Below are positions 9,160-18,787 of a stretch of DNA of 64,000 nt, piece by piece. The translations under genes were made by a program, and so were the position numbers. Each line of letters starts with the position of its first letter. The stretch's first letter is position 1. The notes beneath the pieces were generated by a model. The model did no database searches. It was given only the letters and a program-made list of their open reading frames with translations, and was not told the DNA's origin. Origin of the DNA: Bacillota bacterium (GTDB taxonomy: Bacteria; Bacillota; Clostridia; Peptostreptococcales; Anaerovoracaceae); contig JAUNFA010000002.1 of NCBI GenBank assembly GCA_030525285.1, positions 62,001-126,000 of the forward strand. Reading direction: 5' to 3'.

Positions 9160-11706
9160 ATGGCAAATAATCTGCTGGAAGATCAGAGAATGATACAGCA
9201 TGAGATATACGACGAAATGAAAAAATCATATATAGATTATTCTATGAGTGTTATCGTCGGAAGAGCTCTGCCTGATGTAAGAGACGGTCTCAAGCCTGTA
9301 CACAGAAGAATTCTATACGGAATGAGTGAGCTGGGTACAACACCTGACAAACCTCACAAAAAATCCGCGAGAATTGTCGGTGAAGTAATGGGTAAATATC
9401 ACCCTCACGGCGATTCATCAATATATGACGCGATGGTAAAACTGGCACAGCCTTTCGCAACTCGTTACATGCTCGTTGACGGTCACGGTAACTTCGGTTC
9501 AATAGATGGCGACGGCGCAGCTGCAATGAGATATACAGAAGCGAGAATGTCACCGTTTTCCCTTGAAATGATAAGAGACATCAACAAGGAAACTGTTGAT
9601 TTCATGCCTAACTTCGATGAAGAAGAAAAGGAACCGGTAGTTCTCCCTTCAAGATTCCCTAATCTGCTCGTTAACGGAAGTAACGGTATTGCAGTAGGTA
9701 TGGCAACGTCAATACCACCACACAATCTGGGAGAAGTAATTGATGCTACAGTCAAAATGATTGACGATGAAGATTGTAACGTAGAGGATCTCATTAACAT
9801 TGTAAAGGGTCCGGATTTTCCTACGGGTGCAGAAATTCTCGGCAAAAATTCAGCTCGTGAGGCGTACAGAACAGGACAGGGTAAGGTTACAGTCCGTGCA
9901 ATTGCAAGTTTTGAAGAAACCTCAAGAGGCAAAACACAGATAATATTCAGCGAGATTCCTTTCCAGGTTAATAAGGCAAGACTTCTTGAAAAAATAGGAG
10001 AACTTGTAAGGGATAAAAAAATTGAGGGAATCTCAGACATAAGAGATGAATCAAACAGAAGAGAAGGAATAAGAATTGTAATAGATCTCAAAAAGGATGC
10101 AAATCCGAGAATAGTTCTTAACAGACTTTATAAACATACATCACTTCAGGAAAATTTTTCAATAATAATGCTGGCACTTGTAGACGGTCAGCCAAGAATT
10201 CTTAATCTTTATCAGATTATAGAGGAATATCTCAAGCACCAGAAAAACGTAGTAACCAGAAGAACTCAGTACGACCTGAAGAAAGCTGAAGCAAGAGCTC
10301 ACATTCTGGAAGGATTAAGAATAGCTCTCGACAATATTGATGAAATAATCAAAATTATAAGATCCAGCTACAATAATGCCAAAGAAAAACTCATGGAAAG
10401 TTTCGGACTCAGTGAAATTCAGGCGCAGGCAATTCTTGACATGAGACTTGCAAGGCTGCAGGGTTTGGAACGTGAAAAAATAGAAGAAGAATATAATGAA
10501 CTGCAGAAGAAAATAGCTTACTATAAGAACATTCTTGCAGATGAAAAACTACTCATGAGCGTAATAAAAGACGAGCTTATCGAGATTAAAGAAAAGTATG
10601 GAGATGAGAGAAAAACCAAGTTTGCTGCTTCAGTTGACGAAATGGACGAAGAAGACCTTATCGAAGAGCAGCAGGTGGCAATTACTCTCACCCACCTGGG
10701 ATATCTCAAGAGAATTCCTGCAGATACATATAAAACTCAAAAGAGAGGCGGCAAGGGAATTACAGGACTTACAACAAGAGAAAATGACTTCGTCAAAAAC
10801 CTGATTCTCACATCAACGCATGATAGCCTAATGTTCTTTACAAACACAGGTAAAGCCCACAAAATAAAGGCTTATGAAATTCCGGAAGCTAAGAGAACAG
10901 CGAGAGGAACTCCTGCAATCAATTTCCTGAATCTGATGCAGAGAGAAAGAATATCTGCTGTTATTCCGTTTAGAGATTTTAAGGATGACAAGTATCTGAT
11001 AGCTGTTACTAAGCACGGCACAATTAAGAAAACTGCAATTTCCGAGTTTGATACAAACAGGAAAACAGGTCTCATTGCCATCAAATTGAAGGAAGGCGAT
11101 GAGCTTGTTGGAATTAAACAGACTAGTGGTAATGATAACGTTATAATTATTACTAAGAATGGTAAATGCATATGCTTCTCAGAAGATGAAGTAAGACCTA
11201 TGGGAAGAGCAGCAGGTGGTGTAAGAGCTATTAACCTTGAGGGTGACGATGAAGTTGTAAGCATGGAACTCGTACAGCCTGAAGAAGAACTTTTGGTAGT
11301 AACGAGTAAAGGATTCGGTAAGAGAACTCCTGTATCAGAATACAAAATCCAGACAAGAGGTGGTAAAGGACTTCTCACTTACGACAAGAGCAAATTTAAG
11401 AAAACAGGAGAACTTGTAGGTGCCACAGTAGTTGACGATGAGGACGAGATACTTCTTATTAATTCTAATGGAGTTATTATAAGGGTAAAAGCTGATGAAA
11501 TATCAAAACTGGGAAGAGCAACTCAGGGCGTGAGAATAATGAAGACCGGCGAAGAGACTAACATCATATCTCTGGCTAAGGTGATAAGAGAGGAAGAAGA
11601 CCTCGAAAACAAAAAACTTGCCATCAAGAAAAAGCTTGATGAAAAGAAAAAGAAGCTTGAAGAAGACGAAGAAACAAACGAACAGATTTCTTTGGATTTG
11701 GAGTAA
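9160..11706 (+). CDS. gyrA: DNA gyrase subunit A
   Basis: This is the breakage-reunion subunit of gyrase. The 848-residue protein shows the winged-helix core with catalytic Tyr125 in AAMRYTEAR, a coiled-coil tower, and the C-terminal beta-pinwheel. The pinwheel carries the GyrA box (QKRGGKG) and a second related motif, TRGGKG, further on. The residues equivalent to E. coli Ser83 and Asp87 are Ser86 and Asp90 ([10 protein letters not shown]), the quinolone-susceptible state. A Lys/Glu-rich tail of about 40 residues follows the pinwheel. The GyrA box supports gyrase rather than topoisomerase IV. Confidence 0.98.
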   Translation: MANNLLEDQRMIQHEIYDEMKKSYIDYSMSVIVGRALPDVRDGLKPVHRRILYGMSELGTTPDKPHKKSARIVGEVMGKYHPHGDSSIYDAMVKLAQPFATRYMLVDGHGNFGSIDGDGAAAMRYTEARMSPFSLEMIRDINKETVDFMPNFDEEEKEPVVLPSRFPNLLVNGSNGIAVGMATSIPPHNLGEVIDATVKMIDDEDCNVEDLINIVKGPDFPTGAEILGKNSAREAYRTGQGKVTVRAIASFEETSRGKTQIIFSEIPFQVNKARLLEKIGELVRDKKIEGISDIRDESNRREGIRIVIDLKKDANPRIVLNRLYKHTSLQENFSIIMLALVDGQPRILNLYQIIEEYLKHQKNVVTRRTQYDLKKAEARAHILEGLRIALDNIDEIIKIIRSSYNNAKEKLMESFGLSEIQAQAILDMRLARLQGLEREKIEEEYNELQKKIAYYKNILADEKLLMSVIKDELIEIKEKYGDERKTKFAASVDEMDEEDLIEEQQVAITLTHLGYLKRIPADTYKTQKRGGKGITGLTTRENDFVKNLILTSTHDSLMFFTNTGKAHKIKAYEIPEAKRTARGTPAINFLNLMQRERISAVIPFRDFKDDKYLIAVTKHGTIKKTAISEFDTNRKTGLIAIKLKEGDELVGIKQTSGNDNVIIITKNGKCICFSEDEVRPMGRAAGGVRAINLEGDDEVVSMELVQPEEELLVVTSKGFGKRTPVSEYKIQTRGGKGLLTYDKSKFKKTGELVGATVVDDEDEILLINSNGVIIRVKADEISKLGRATQGVRIMKTGEETNIISLAKVIREEEDLENKKLAIKKKLDEKKKKLEEDEETNEQISLDLE

Positions 11707-11728
11707 TTGATAAAGGAGTTAAATCAAA

Positions 11729-12712
11729 ATGAAAAGAGTATTTTCAGGAGTACAGCCAACAGGTAACATACATCTCGGTAATTATCTGGGAGCATTAAAG
11801 CAGTTCGTAGAGCTTCAGGATGATCATGAATGCATATATTGCATCGTTGATGAACACGCTATTACAGTACCGCAGAATCCTAAGGAACTTCGTAAACATA
11901 TACTTGATGTGGCTGCGCTGTACCTTTCAATAGGCATAGATCCGAAGAAATCAATAATATTCGTTCAGTCTGATGTAAGCGGTCATGCAGAGCTGGGATG
12001 GATTCTTAATTGTAATTCATATACGGGAGAACTGAGCAGAATGACCCAGTTTAAGGCGAAGAGCGGCGGCAATGAATCAGTTGGAACAGGACTTCTGACA
12101 TATCCGGTTCTTATGGCAGCAGATATTCTGCTTTATGATACAGATATCGTTCCTGTAGGAAATGACCAGAAGCAGCATATTGAACTTTGCAGAGATATTG
12201 CTCAGAGAGTAAACAATAAGTACAAGAAGACATTCGTAGTTCCTGAGGGAAGATTCATGAAGGCGGGAGCACGTATAATGTCTCTTGATGATCCAACATC
12301 AAAGATGAGCAAGAGTGCAGAGAATATTCATTCAAGAATTTCACTTCTGGACGAAGACAGCAAAATTAAGAAGTCTATAATGCGTGCCACAACAGATAGC
12401 GATGGTGAAATCAGGTTTGATTCTGAAAACAAACCAGGAGTAAGCAATCTGCTGACAATTTATAGTGCTCTTTCGGGAGAATCCATTGATGATATCGTTG
12501 CAAACTTCGCAGGTAAAGGATATGGGGATTTAAAGAAGGAACTGGTAGGTATAACTCAGGAAAAGATGAAGCCTATCAAAGACAATTTCAATGAAATCAG
12601 AGAGTCTGAGGAACTGTTGAAAATTCTTGGAGAAGGTGCAGAAAGAGCTAATGACATTGCCGAGAAGACAATGAAGAGAGTTAAGGACAGATTCGGATTA
12701 GGATATAAGTAA
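11729..12712 (+). CDS. trpS: Tryptophanyl-tRNA synthetase
   Basis: This enzyme charges tRNA-Trp. The 327-residue class I synthetase begins KRVFSGVQPTGNIHLGNYLG, including the HIGH-like motif (GNIHLGN), and has the KMSKS-type loop as SKMSKSAEN near residue 195. The length is typical of bacterial TrpRS. It has AAAGGAG upstream. larC follows 5 nt after its stop, so the two are likely cotranscribed although functionally unrelated. Confidence 0.97.
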   Translation: MKRVFSGVQPTGNIHLGNYLGALKQFVELQDDHECIYCIVDEHAITVPQNPKELRKHILDVAALYLSIGIDPKKSIIFVQSDVSGHAELGWILNCNSYTGELSRMTQFKAKSGGNESVGTGLLTYPVLMAADILLYDTDIVPVGNDQKQHIELCRDIAQRVNNKYKKTFVVPEGRFMKAGARIMSLDDPTSKMSKSAENIHSRISLLDEDSKIKKSIMRATTDSDGEIRFDSENKPGVSNLLTIYSALSGESIDDIVANFAGKGYGDLKKELVGITQEKMKPIKDNFNEIRESEELLKILGEGAERANDIAEKTMKRVKDRFGLGYK

Positions 12713-12717
12713 GACCA

Positions 12718-13977
12718 ATGAAAACATTATACATCGAATGTAATATGGGTGCCGCAGGAGATATGCTCACTGCGGCTCTTCTTGAAATAGCAGAAAACAA
12801 AGAAGAAATAATAAAAAAATTAAATGAATCAGGAATTCCGGGTGTCAGATTTCAATATGAGAAGAGCGTCAAGTGTGGAATAACGGGAAGCTATATGAAG
12901 GTTCTTGTTAACGGAATTGAAGAAACAAGCGTGGATGCAGAAAAGCATAATCATCCCCATGATCATTATAGGGAGCACCATCATGAACATCCTCACGAAC
13001 ATTCTCATGAACATCAACATAATCATCATAAGGAGCATTCACACGCCTCAATGAAGGACGTGAATGAAATAATAAGCAATGCCAATATACCTGGTAGTGT
13101 AAAAAAACATGCTGAAGCTGTTTACGAGATAATAGCAGCAGCAGAAAGTCAGGTTCATGGTGTACCTGTTGAACAGATTCATTTCCATGAAGTGGGCAAT
13201 ATGGATGCAATAGCTGATATTGTGGCGGTATCATTCATATTGAATGAAATCGGAGCCGACAGAATCATAGTGTCACCAATTAATACAGGAAAGGGTCAGG
13301 TTAAATGTCAGCATGGTATAATTCCTGTACCGGCACCCGCCACTGCTTTGATTCTGCAGGAAATACCGGCATATAACAATCATGTGAAAGGAGAACTTTG
13401 CACACCTACAGGAGCAGCACTTCTTAAATATTTTGCCGATGAATTCGGGAGCATGCCAATAATGAAAGTTAATAAAACAGGATATGGTATGGGAACAAAA
13501 GATTTTGAAGAGGCTAATTGCGTAAGAGTTTTCTATGGAGAACAGGAAGAAAAAGAATCCACAAACATAATCGAGCTTAATTTCAATGTGGATGATATGA
13601 CGGGAGAAGAAATAGGTTTTGCAACTGAGCTTCTTTTTAACTCGGGAGCATTTGAAGTATTCGTAACACCTGTTATAATGAAAAAATCCAGACCGGGACA
13701 TCTTTTTACAATAATCTGCAGTAAAGAAAATAAGATAGAAATTGTAGAAAAGATATTCAAATACACTACAACAATAGGTATACGAGAATCGGAGCATCCT
13801 AGATATGTTTTAAGAAGAAGTATAGAAACACGTGAAAGTGAATATGGGAGCATCCGATGTAAAATTTCTCAGGGATACGGAGTAAGAAAATCTAAATATG
13901 AGTATGATGATTTAGCAGCTGCTGCGCAGGAAAACGATATTACCATGGAAGAGGTCAGAAAGAGCATTAAGGAATAA
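12718..13977 (+). CDS. larC: Nickel pincer cofactor biosynthesis protein LarC
   Basis: LarC is the CTP-dependent nickel insertase that completes the nickel-pincer nucleotide cofactor used by lactate racemase LarA and relatives. The 419-residue protein has the family start (MKTLYIECNMGAAGDML), a His-rich metal-binding stretch at about residues 77-109, and conserved HFHEVGNMDAIADIV, GKGQVKCQHGIIPVPAPAT and LCTPTGAALL segments, then NVDDMTGEEIGFA in the C-terminal part. It is one continuous frame, without the programmed frameshift that splits larC in Lactiplantibacillus plantarum. larA, larB and larE are not in this window. It has a weak ribosome site and probably relies on coupling to trpS. Confidence 0.93.
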   Translation: MKTLYIECNMGAAGDMLTAALLEIAENKEEIIKKLNESGIPGVRFQYEKSVKCGITGSYMKVLVNGIEETSVDAEKHNHPHDHYREHHHEHPHEHSHEHQHNHHKEHSHASMKDVNEIISNANIPGSVKKHAEAVYEIIAAAESQVHGVPVEQIHFHEVGNMDAIADIVAVSFILNEIGADRIIVSPINTGKGQVKCQHGIIPVPAPATALILQEIPAYNNHVKGELCTPTGAALLKYFADEFGSMPIMKVNKTGYGMGTKDFEEANCVRVFYGEQEEKESTNIIELNFNVDDMTGEEIGFATELLFNSGAFEVFVTPVIMKKSRPGHLFTIICSKENKIEIVEKIFKYTTTIGIRESEHPRYVLRRSIETRESEYGSIRCKISQGYGVRKSKYEYDDLAAAAQENDITMEEVRKSIKE

Positions 13978-13988
13978 AGGTGAAAGTT

Positions 13989-14558
13989 ATGAAAAATATT
14001 TTATTTGTAGATGCAACGGTAAGAGATAATTCTAGAACGAGAGAAATTGCAATTCATCTGGTAAGGAAGCTTAACGGAAATGTTCAGAAGCTGAAGCTAA
14101 TTGAAGAAAATATTCCCAAAACATGTAATGATCTCCTTGAATTCAGATCGAAAGCAAGCGAAACCGAGAATTTTGATAGCTGGTATTTCAAATATGCCAA
14201 ACAGTTCAGAGATGCTGATTATATTGTAATTGCAGCACCATATTGGGATTTTAGCTTCCCGGCCATACTCAAGTTATACTTTGAAGCAATTAGTATAGAC
14301 AATCTCACTTTCAGATACAATGATGGTGTATGTGAGGGACTTTGTAACGGCAAAAAGCTGTACTATGTAACAACCTGCGGCGGTCCTTTCATAGGACCGG
14401 AATTCAGTAGCGGCTATATAAAAATGCTTACAAATGGTATGCTGGGCGTTAAAGATTTCAAGTGCTTCGCTGCTGAAAACCTGGATATAGCAGGTGCTGA
14501 TGTTGAAAAAATCGTTAATGATGCAAAAGAAGCAATCAATAGAGAAATAAGATACTAA
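13989..14558 (+). CDS. NAD(P)H-dependent flavodoxin-fold oxidoreductase
   Basis: This is probably an FMN-dependent NAD(P)H oxidoreductase of the flavodoxin-like fold (AzoR/MdaB/YwrO type). It may reduce quinones or azo/nitro compounds, but the substrate cannot be told. The 189-residue protein has a beta-strand start NILFVDATVRDNSRT (the phosphate-binding loop position), the central DYIVIAAPYWDFSFPAILK typical of the family, and the glycine-rich YYVTTCGGPF loop. I use the ATG at 13989 with AAAGGTGA 5 nt upstream; a GTG at 13980 would overlap this site. It begins 11 nt after larC. Confidence 0.85.
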   Translation: MKNILFVDATVRDNSRTREIAIHLVRKLNGNVQKLKLIEENIPKTCNDLLEFRSKASETENFDSWYFKYAKQFRDADYIVIAAPYWDFSFPAILKLYFEAISIDNLTFRYNDGVCEGLCNGKKLYYVTTCGGPFIGPEFSSGYIKMLTNGMLGVKDFKCFAAENLDIAGADVEKIVNDAKEAINREIRY

Positions 14559-14633
14559 TATCTTAATTAAGGATTGTGTATACAGGCTGAGATATTAATA
14601 TCTTATTTAGTAATCAGTATTTAATATTGTCGG
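14559..14633. other. Short convergent intergenic region with repeated GATATTAATATC-type palindromes
   Basis: This A/T-rich spacer lies between two converging genes. A perfect 12-bp palindrome (14591-14602) and a one-mismatch relative overlapping the end of the upstream gene (about 14551-14562) are followed by TTATTT and TTAATT runs. They may act as a weak bidirectional terminator, but no classical terminator is present. Confidence 0.35.
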
Positions 14634-15383
14634 TTAACAGGATTGGCTCAGCTTCTTAAGCTCCTCAACTCCATCCATGACTGTTTTTTCTATATTAGGA
14701 ATAAGTTCTTTCTCTTCCTTTCGTGAAATTCCGGCTGTAGGAATAGGTGGATGGATCTTGATATATATATCATCACCGTGGAAGTAACCATCCTGTTCAA
14801 GCATCTTGTATGTGCCTTCAATTGAAACAGGAACAATAGGAACACCTGGTTTGGTAGCGAGTTTAACAGAGCCCTTCATGAAAGGTTTAGGCTCTCCGCC
14901 TTTGCTTCTTGTTCCTTCGGGGAAGATGGCAAGTGAGAATCCCTGTTCAATAAGTTTGATGCCATCGTTTATGGCTTCCATCGAGCTTCTTGCTGTATCT
15001 CTGTTGATAAAAACACTTCTGATAGCTTTTATTTTATCGCCGAAGAAAGGCAGCTCCGCAAGCTCTCTTTTGGCTACGAAGCCGAACTGAAATTTGGTGA
15101 AAACGGCACAATAAGTGAAAATGTCAGCATATCCCTGATGATTTCCCATAAGTACAACGGGGCCTTCATCAGGGATATTTTCTTCGCCGTACACATGTAT
15201 ATCAGAACCGAGTCTGTTCATTATATCTGCACCCCAGTAGGATGTTGTTTCAAGAATTCTTTCACGTTCCAGCTCATTGTCACCAAGATCTCTGGCAGCC
15301 TGCATGTCACGAAAGTTCTGTTTAATTGGTTTCAATGTGCCGATTATCTTCATAATCGGGAAAAAATTAGCAAATAGTTTCAT
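14634..15383 (-). CDS. plsC: 1-acyl-sn-glycerol-3-phosphate acyltransferase (PlsC family)
   Basis: This enzyme acylates lysophosphatidic acid to phosphatidic acid at the membrane. The 249-residue protein shows the acyltransferase block I NHQGYADIF (the HX4D motif), block II around VFINRDTARSS, block III FPEGTRSKGG and block IV VPIVPVSIEGTYK. I chose the ATG at 15383 because GGAGGA lies 9 nt upstream; longer readings would include the promoter. Its own promoter is seen upstream and divergent from the next gene. The exact acyl donor (acyl-ACP or acyl-CoA) is not shown by the sequence. Confidence 0.92.
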   Translation of the reverse strand: MKLFANFFPIMKIIGTLKPIKQNFRDMQAARDLGDNELERERILETTSYWGADIMNRLGSDIHVYGEENIPDEGPVVLMGNHQGYADIFTYCAVFTKFQFGFVAKRELAELPFFGDKIKAIRSVFINRDTARSSMEAINDGIKLIEQGFSLAIFPEGTRSKGGEPKPFMKGSVKLATKPGVPIVPVSIEGTYKMLEQDGYFHGDDIYIKIHPPIPTAGISRKEEKELIPNIEKTVMDGVEELKKLSQSC

Positions 15384-15417
15384 TTCTGTTTCCTCCATGC
15401 CATATAAAAGTAAACCC

Positions 15418-15446
15418 ATTATACCAAAAAGTATTATTATTGTGAA
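15418..15446 (-). promoter_or_regulatory. Sigma-A promoter for plsC
   Basis: On the minus strand TTCACA (15446-15441) and TATAAT (15423-15418) are spaced by 17 nt, about 35 nt upstream of the chosen plsC start. Confidence 0.8.
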
Positions 15447-15469
15447 ATCAGGATATATGCTAAATATTA

Positions 15470-15478
15470 TGATATAAT
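15470..15478 (+). promoter_or_regulatory. Extended -10 promoter for the nucleotidyltransferase gene
   Basis: TGATATAAT on the plus strand is an extended -10 element about 55 nt upstream of the ATG at 15533 and divergent from the plsC promoter. No convincing -35 hexamer was seen. Confidence 0.6.
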
Positions 15479-15532
15479 ACACTTTGATTGTGAGTAAAAC
15501 ATTACGACTTAATAAATGAGCGAGGTAATAAA

Positions 15533-16462
15533 ATGGCTAAGACAAAAGAACCTACATTGGTAATAATGGCAGCCGGAATGGGATCCAGATACGGTGGTCT
15601 CAAGCAGGTCGATACAATAACCGACACAGATGAAATAATAGTTGATTTCTCACTTTATGACGCAATGCTTGCAGGCTTTGACAGAGCAATATTCATCATA
15701 AGAGAAGAGCATAGAGATCTTTTCAGAGAAATCATAGATGAACGTGCTGGAAGATTTATGAATATTGAATATGCTTACCAGAAGATTGACGATATCCCAA
15801 AGGGAATAAAGGTTCCGGATGAAAGAAAAAAGCCATGGGGAACGGCACATGCAGTTCTATCATGCAGAGAAATGATAGATGGTCCCTTCGCAGTAATAAA
15901 TGCAGATGATTATTACGGTCCCGATGGATTCGCAGCTATGTACGAGTACCTTACAACTCACGAAGATGGAGAGATGTATGAGTATTGCATGGTGGGATAC
16001 AAACTGGAAAATACAGTAACGGAGAACGGTACAGTATCCCGCGGTATATGTACAATGGATGAAGCGGGTAATCTGACAGATGTTACGGAACGTACTAAGA
16101 TAAAAGAAGTGGAAGGTAAAATAAGCTTCACAGAGGATGATGGGGAAACATGGATTCCGCTTCCGGATGATACGATAGTATCCATGAATTTCTGGGGTTT
16201 TACTGCGAGTATGATGTTAGAACTTCAGGTAGGAATTGAAGAATTTTTTGAAACGAAATTCATAACGGATCCGATAAAGGGCGAGTGTTATCTCCCAACA
16301 GTTGCGGATAATCTCATTAAAGCCGGTAAGGCAAAGGTGAAGGTACTCAAAAGTTCAGATGCATGGTATGGAATAACCTATCCGGAAGATAAGGAAGATG
16401 TAAAAAACGCTCTTGAATCAATGAAAGACAGAGGTTTGTACCCTGAAAAGCTTTGGAAATAG
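15533..16462 (+). CDS. Sugar-phosphate nucleotidyltransferase family protein
   Basis: This is a nucleotidyltransferase of the GT-A-like NTP_transferase family, which activates sugar phosphates with NTP. The 309-residue protein has the N-terminal signature MAAGMGSRYGGLKQ (the GxGxR loop that binds nucleotide) and the metal-binding aspartate context INADDYYGPDG. It lacks the C-terminal left-handed beta helix of GlmU or GlgC. The sugar cannot be assigned; similar proteins are usually annotated only as nucleotidyltransferase. A GAGCGAGG ribosome site precedes the ATG. The following unknown gene (16501) may be in the same unit. Confidence 0.82.
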   Translation: MAKTKEPTLVIMAAGMGSRYGGLKQVDTITDTDEIIVDFSLYDAMLAGFDRAIFIIREEHRDLFREIIDERAGRFMNIEYAYQKIDDIPKGIKVPDERKKPWGTAHAVLSCREMIDGPFAVINADDYYGPDGFAAMYEYLTTHEDGEMYEYCMVGYKLENTVTENGTVSRGICTMDEAGNLTDVTERTKIKEVEGKISFTEDDGETWIPLPDDTIVSMNFWGFTASMMLELQVGIEEFFETKFITDPIKGECYLPTVADNLIKAGKAKVKVLKSSDAWYGITYPEDKEDVKNALESMKDRGLYPEKLWK

Positions 16463-16500
16463 ATAATATCGCCTAATGACTATATTGTAAGGAGGCAAAA

Positions 16501-17295
16501 ATGATATCACAGGCAGAAGCAGTAAGAAAATTACAGGGAATTATGGTAAGCGGCACTGACACAATGAGCAAGGCCGAGCTGATTCTGGCAGTAATAGATT
16601 CACCGGAGCAGGTCAAAGATCTTAAGGGAGATAAGCTGACCAAGTATACGGAATTATATAATGAATATATGGCAATGGATGAACTCATAGAAATTTCAGG
16701 AGAAGAAGCTGTCGAAATCACTGATGAAGCCAAGGCAAAATTTAAAGCAATCCAAAAGGAAATTGACGGTGATGACGACATGTTCAGCAGACTTATGGAT
16801 CTGGTTCAGGAATTTCTCTTCAATCCACCATTTGACGGACTTGACGATCAGCCTTACGGACTTGTAGAGATTGCAACCTTTGCATATCTTGAATATTTTG
16901 TAAGTCGTGACCTGAATCTGAATCATGATGTTTACAGAGAAAAGTATCGCAGAAGTATTGCTGATAGAAGCTACGAAGAAAATGCCAACGTTCATATGAG
17001 CAGAAACTATGATCCTTTACAGAAGTATTTTGATAAGGCAATAGGCAAGCTGGGAGAAGAGGATGATTATGAAACTCAGCTGGCAGTATGCGGTATTCTG
17101 GCAGTTACAAATGTTAAAACACCGGAAATAGTTGAAATGATAATTGACGGTGCTGTTAATCAGGCTAGAGAAATTGTAAAAGACAACAAAGATGATATAT
17201 ATGTTGAAGGTGAAAATTCATTATACGATAATGCCAACAAACTTATGGTATTCGTAAGAGGTGCAATAAAAGAAATTCAGGAGTACTCTGAGTAA
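16501..17295 (+). CDS. Hypothetical acidic soluble protein
   Basis: I do not recognise this 264-residue protein. It is acidic, predicted mostly helical, with no signal peptide and no membrane segment. The N-terminal third (about 1-90) looks like a helical domain. The middle contains FNPPFDGLDDQPYGLVEIA, and the C-terminal half is helical and ends EIQEYSE. AAGGAGG lies 5 nt upstream of the ATG, so expression is well supported. Its position 38 nt after the nucleotidyltransferase suggests cotranscription. A hairpin overlaps its stop codon. Confidence 0.8.
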   Translation: MISQAEAVRKLQGIMVSGTDTMSKAELILAVIDSPEQVKDLKGDKLTKYTELYNEYMAMDELIEISGEEAVEITDEAKAKFKAIQKEIDGDDDMFSRLMDLVQEFLFNPPFDGLDDQPYGLVEIATFAYLEYFVSRDLNLNHDVYREKYRRSIADRSYEENANVHMSRNYDPLQKYFDKAIGKLGEEDDYETQLAVCGILAVTNVKTPEIVEMIIDGAVNQAREIVKDNKDDIYVEGENSLYDNANKLMVFVRGAIKEIQEYSE

Positions 17296-17305
17296 TCTCC
17301 TGAAT
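17275..17305. terminator. Hairpin at the end of two converging genes
   Basis: A perfect 9-bp inverted repeat (ATTCAGGAG / CTCCTGAAT) spans the stop codon of the 16501 gene and is followed by an A/T-rich tail toward the convergent glucosaminidase gene. It is a plausible bidirectional terminator, although the T-tract is weak. Confidence 0.5.
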
Positions 17306-17312
17306 CTTAATA

Positions 17313-18041
17313 TTATTTAAGTTTATCGATGACCGCGTTGTGATTTGCACTGATTTTGGAATAGAACTGGACCATGTATTTAATAACATGGTCATCCCAT
17401 ACGGGACTTGCGGCATAACTTTTGTGAACACCATCAACGGTTTTGCCGTGATAAAGGCTTGCGCCGGGTTTGAGGTATCTGGTCGCCAGAGTCTTGGCAA
17501 CAGCATTTATGTTATCGGCCTTTGTGGCATAGCCCTTTCTTCCGAATCCGAACATGTTGTTCTTACGGAAGCAGATTTTACCAAAGGCGCTTTCGTTGGC
17601 ACCGATTGCCATTACAAACAGACAATTAATGCCATAATCCTGTTCTGCCTGCCAGAAGACCTCTTCAAGTCCTACGAAATTACCGCGTGTCACAAGTTTG
17701 AGATCTGCGACAGTAACGCCGCTTGGCTTACTTACGTCCATTTTTCGGATTTCAGACGCTGTATAGCTTTTGATTCTTTCGCCCTTAACAACCTCATTTA
17801 CAGTAGATTGTCTCAGGGTGTCGCCAAGATCAATACTTTCCTTATAGGTTGAAGCGGCTTTGAGAATTTCCTCTTCTTCGTTATTTGTTGCCTCTGCCAT
17901 TTTGTTGTTATAGGCATATACACCGGCAACAACAATGGAAGCGGTAATGACAAGAGACAGTACGGCGAAAATAATTGGAAACTTCCATTTATTTTTGCTG
18001 TCGCAGGATTTATTTATTTCATCAATGTTATAATATCTCAT
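17313..18041 (-). CDS. Membrane-anchored glucosaminidase-domain peptidoglycan hydrolase
   Basis: This is probably an endo-beta-N-acetylglucosaminidase of the GH73-like family, anchored on the outer face of the membrane and acting on peptidoglycan. The 242-residue protein has a short cytoplasmic N-terminus, a membrane segment at about 22-44, a spacer, and a domain with YGINCLFVMAIGANESAFGK, in which Glu150 is the expected catalytic acid. NNMFGFGRKGYATK and a repeated-tyrosine region follow, as in this family. The ATG at 18041 has AGAGG about 8 nt upstream; a longer reading adds 26 residues without support. It converges on the 16501 gene and diverges from the 18150 gene. Confidence 0.84.
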   Translation of the reverse strand: MRYYNIDEINKSCDSKNKWKFPIIFAVLSLVITASIVVAGVYAYNNKMAEATNNEEEEILKAASTYKESIDLGDTLRQSTVNEVVKGERIKSYTASEIRKMDVSKPSGVTVADLKLVTRGNFVGLEEVFWQAEQDYGINCLFVMAIGANESAFGKICFRKNNMFGFGRKGYATKADNINAVAKTLATRYLKPGASLYHGKTVDGVHKSYAASPVWDDHVIKYMVQFYSKISANHNAVIDKLK

Positions 18042-18149
18042 TGAAACCTCTGTTTTTTTAGAATTAGCATATAACTGCGTTTCGCCATATATTATAAATA
18101 ATGATTTAAAAAATTTCAACAGGGGCGAATGTCATAAGAGGAGCACTAC

Positions 18150-18737
18150 ATGTTAGGAATTGTAAAAAGTGTCATTTGCATATTGATGTCGTTCATTGTA
18201 CAGGTATCAGTGGGAAATTCTGTTCAGATGTCTCCAGAGGACACTGCCGAAGAGTTCCTGCAGGGACTTTCTCAGGGCAATGATACCGTAGTTCTCAGAT
18301 ATATTGACAATGACTATATCAATCTTATTGAGAATGCCGGCAATGACAAGGTGACGGCACAGTTTTACGAAAGTCTTTTCAGAAACTTTTCTTACGAGAT
18401 AACAGATTCAAAATCCAGAAACAATGTGGCTGTAGTCAAAATGAGTATTGTTACTGATGATTTCTCGAAAGTTCTCAAACAATACGAGAAGGATTCATAC
18501 AAATACATCACCTCCAATCTCTATGATAAAGATATAGGTAATAAGAAAAAGCTGAGCAAGAAGTGTCTAGAAATATATCTTGATGATGTAAGCAAGGCTG
18601 CAGACGGCAAGGATAACTGTAAGGGCACAATATATATACCGATGGTAAAGAATGAGCACAATGGATGGGATGTATTGGTGGATGATAAGCTTATGTCCTC
18701 AATTTTTGGCGGTTTAGTACTGCCCAAATCACAATAA
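18150..18737 (+). CDS. Hypothetical exported protein
   Basis: The family is not recognised. The 195-residue protein starts with a hydrophobic stretch (about residues 4-22) that fits a signal peptide or anchor. A SPEDTAEEFLQGLSQGND segment follows, of the kind seen at the start of NTF2-like or DUF4878-type extracellular domains, then a beta-rich remainder with AVVKMSIVTDD and KGTIYIPMVK strands. That fold assignment is only inference. AAGAGGAG lies upstream of the ATG. The gene diverges from the glucosaminidase gene, which may hint at a shared envelope role. Confidence 0.7.
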   Translation: MLGIVKSVICILMSFIVQVSVGNSVQMSPEDTAEEFLQGLSQGNDTVVLRYIDNDYINLIENAGNDKVTAQFYESLFRNFSYEITDSKSRNNVAVVKMSIVTDDFSKVLKQYEKDSYKYITSNLYDKDIGNKKKLSKKCLEIYLDDVSKAADGKDNCKGTIYIPMVKNEHNGWDVLVDDKLMSSIFGGLVLPKSQ

Positions 18738-18742
18738 ATATC

Positions 18743-18770
18743 TTGATTTGATATGCATTTAGTGTATAAT
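18743..18770 (+). promoter_or_regulatory. Sigma-A promoter for the rpsF operon
   Basis: TTGATT (18743-18748) and TATAAT (18765-18770) are spaced by 16 nt, about 108 nt upstream of rpsF. This leaves a leader of roughly 100 nt. Confidence 0.8.
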
Positions 18771-18787
18771 ATAAAGGCGTGATTTTC

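Noticed and set aside
12940..13050. Repeat array or CRISPR-like pattern in CAT-rich DNA
   Set aside because: The repeats are irregular and code for the His-rich stretch of LarC.
12908..13234. Open frame on the minus strand across the larC His-rich region
   Set aside because: It is a shadow of larC, caused by the biased CAT/CAC codons; no ribosome site and no protein-like pattern.
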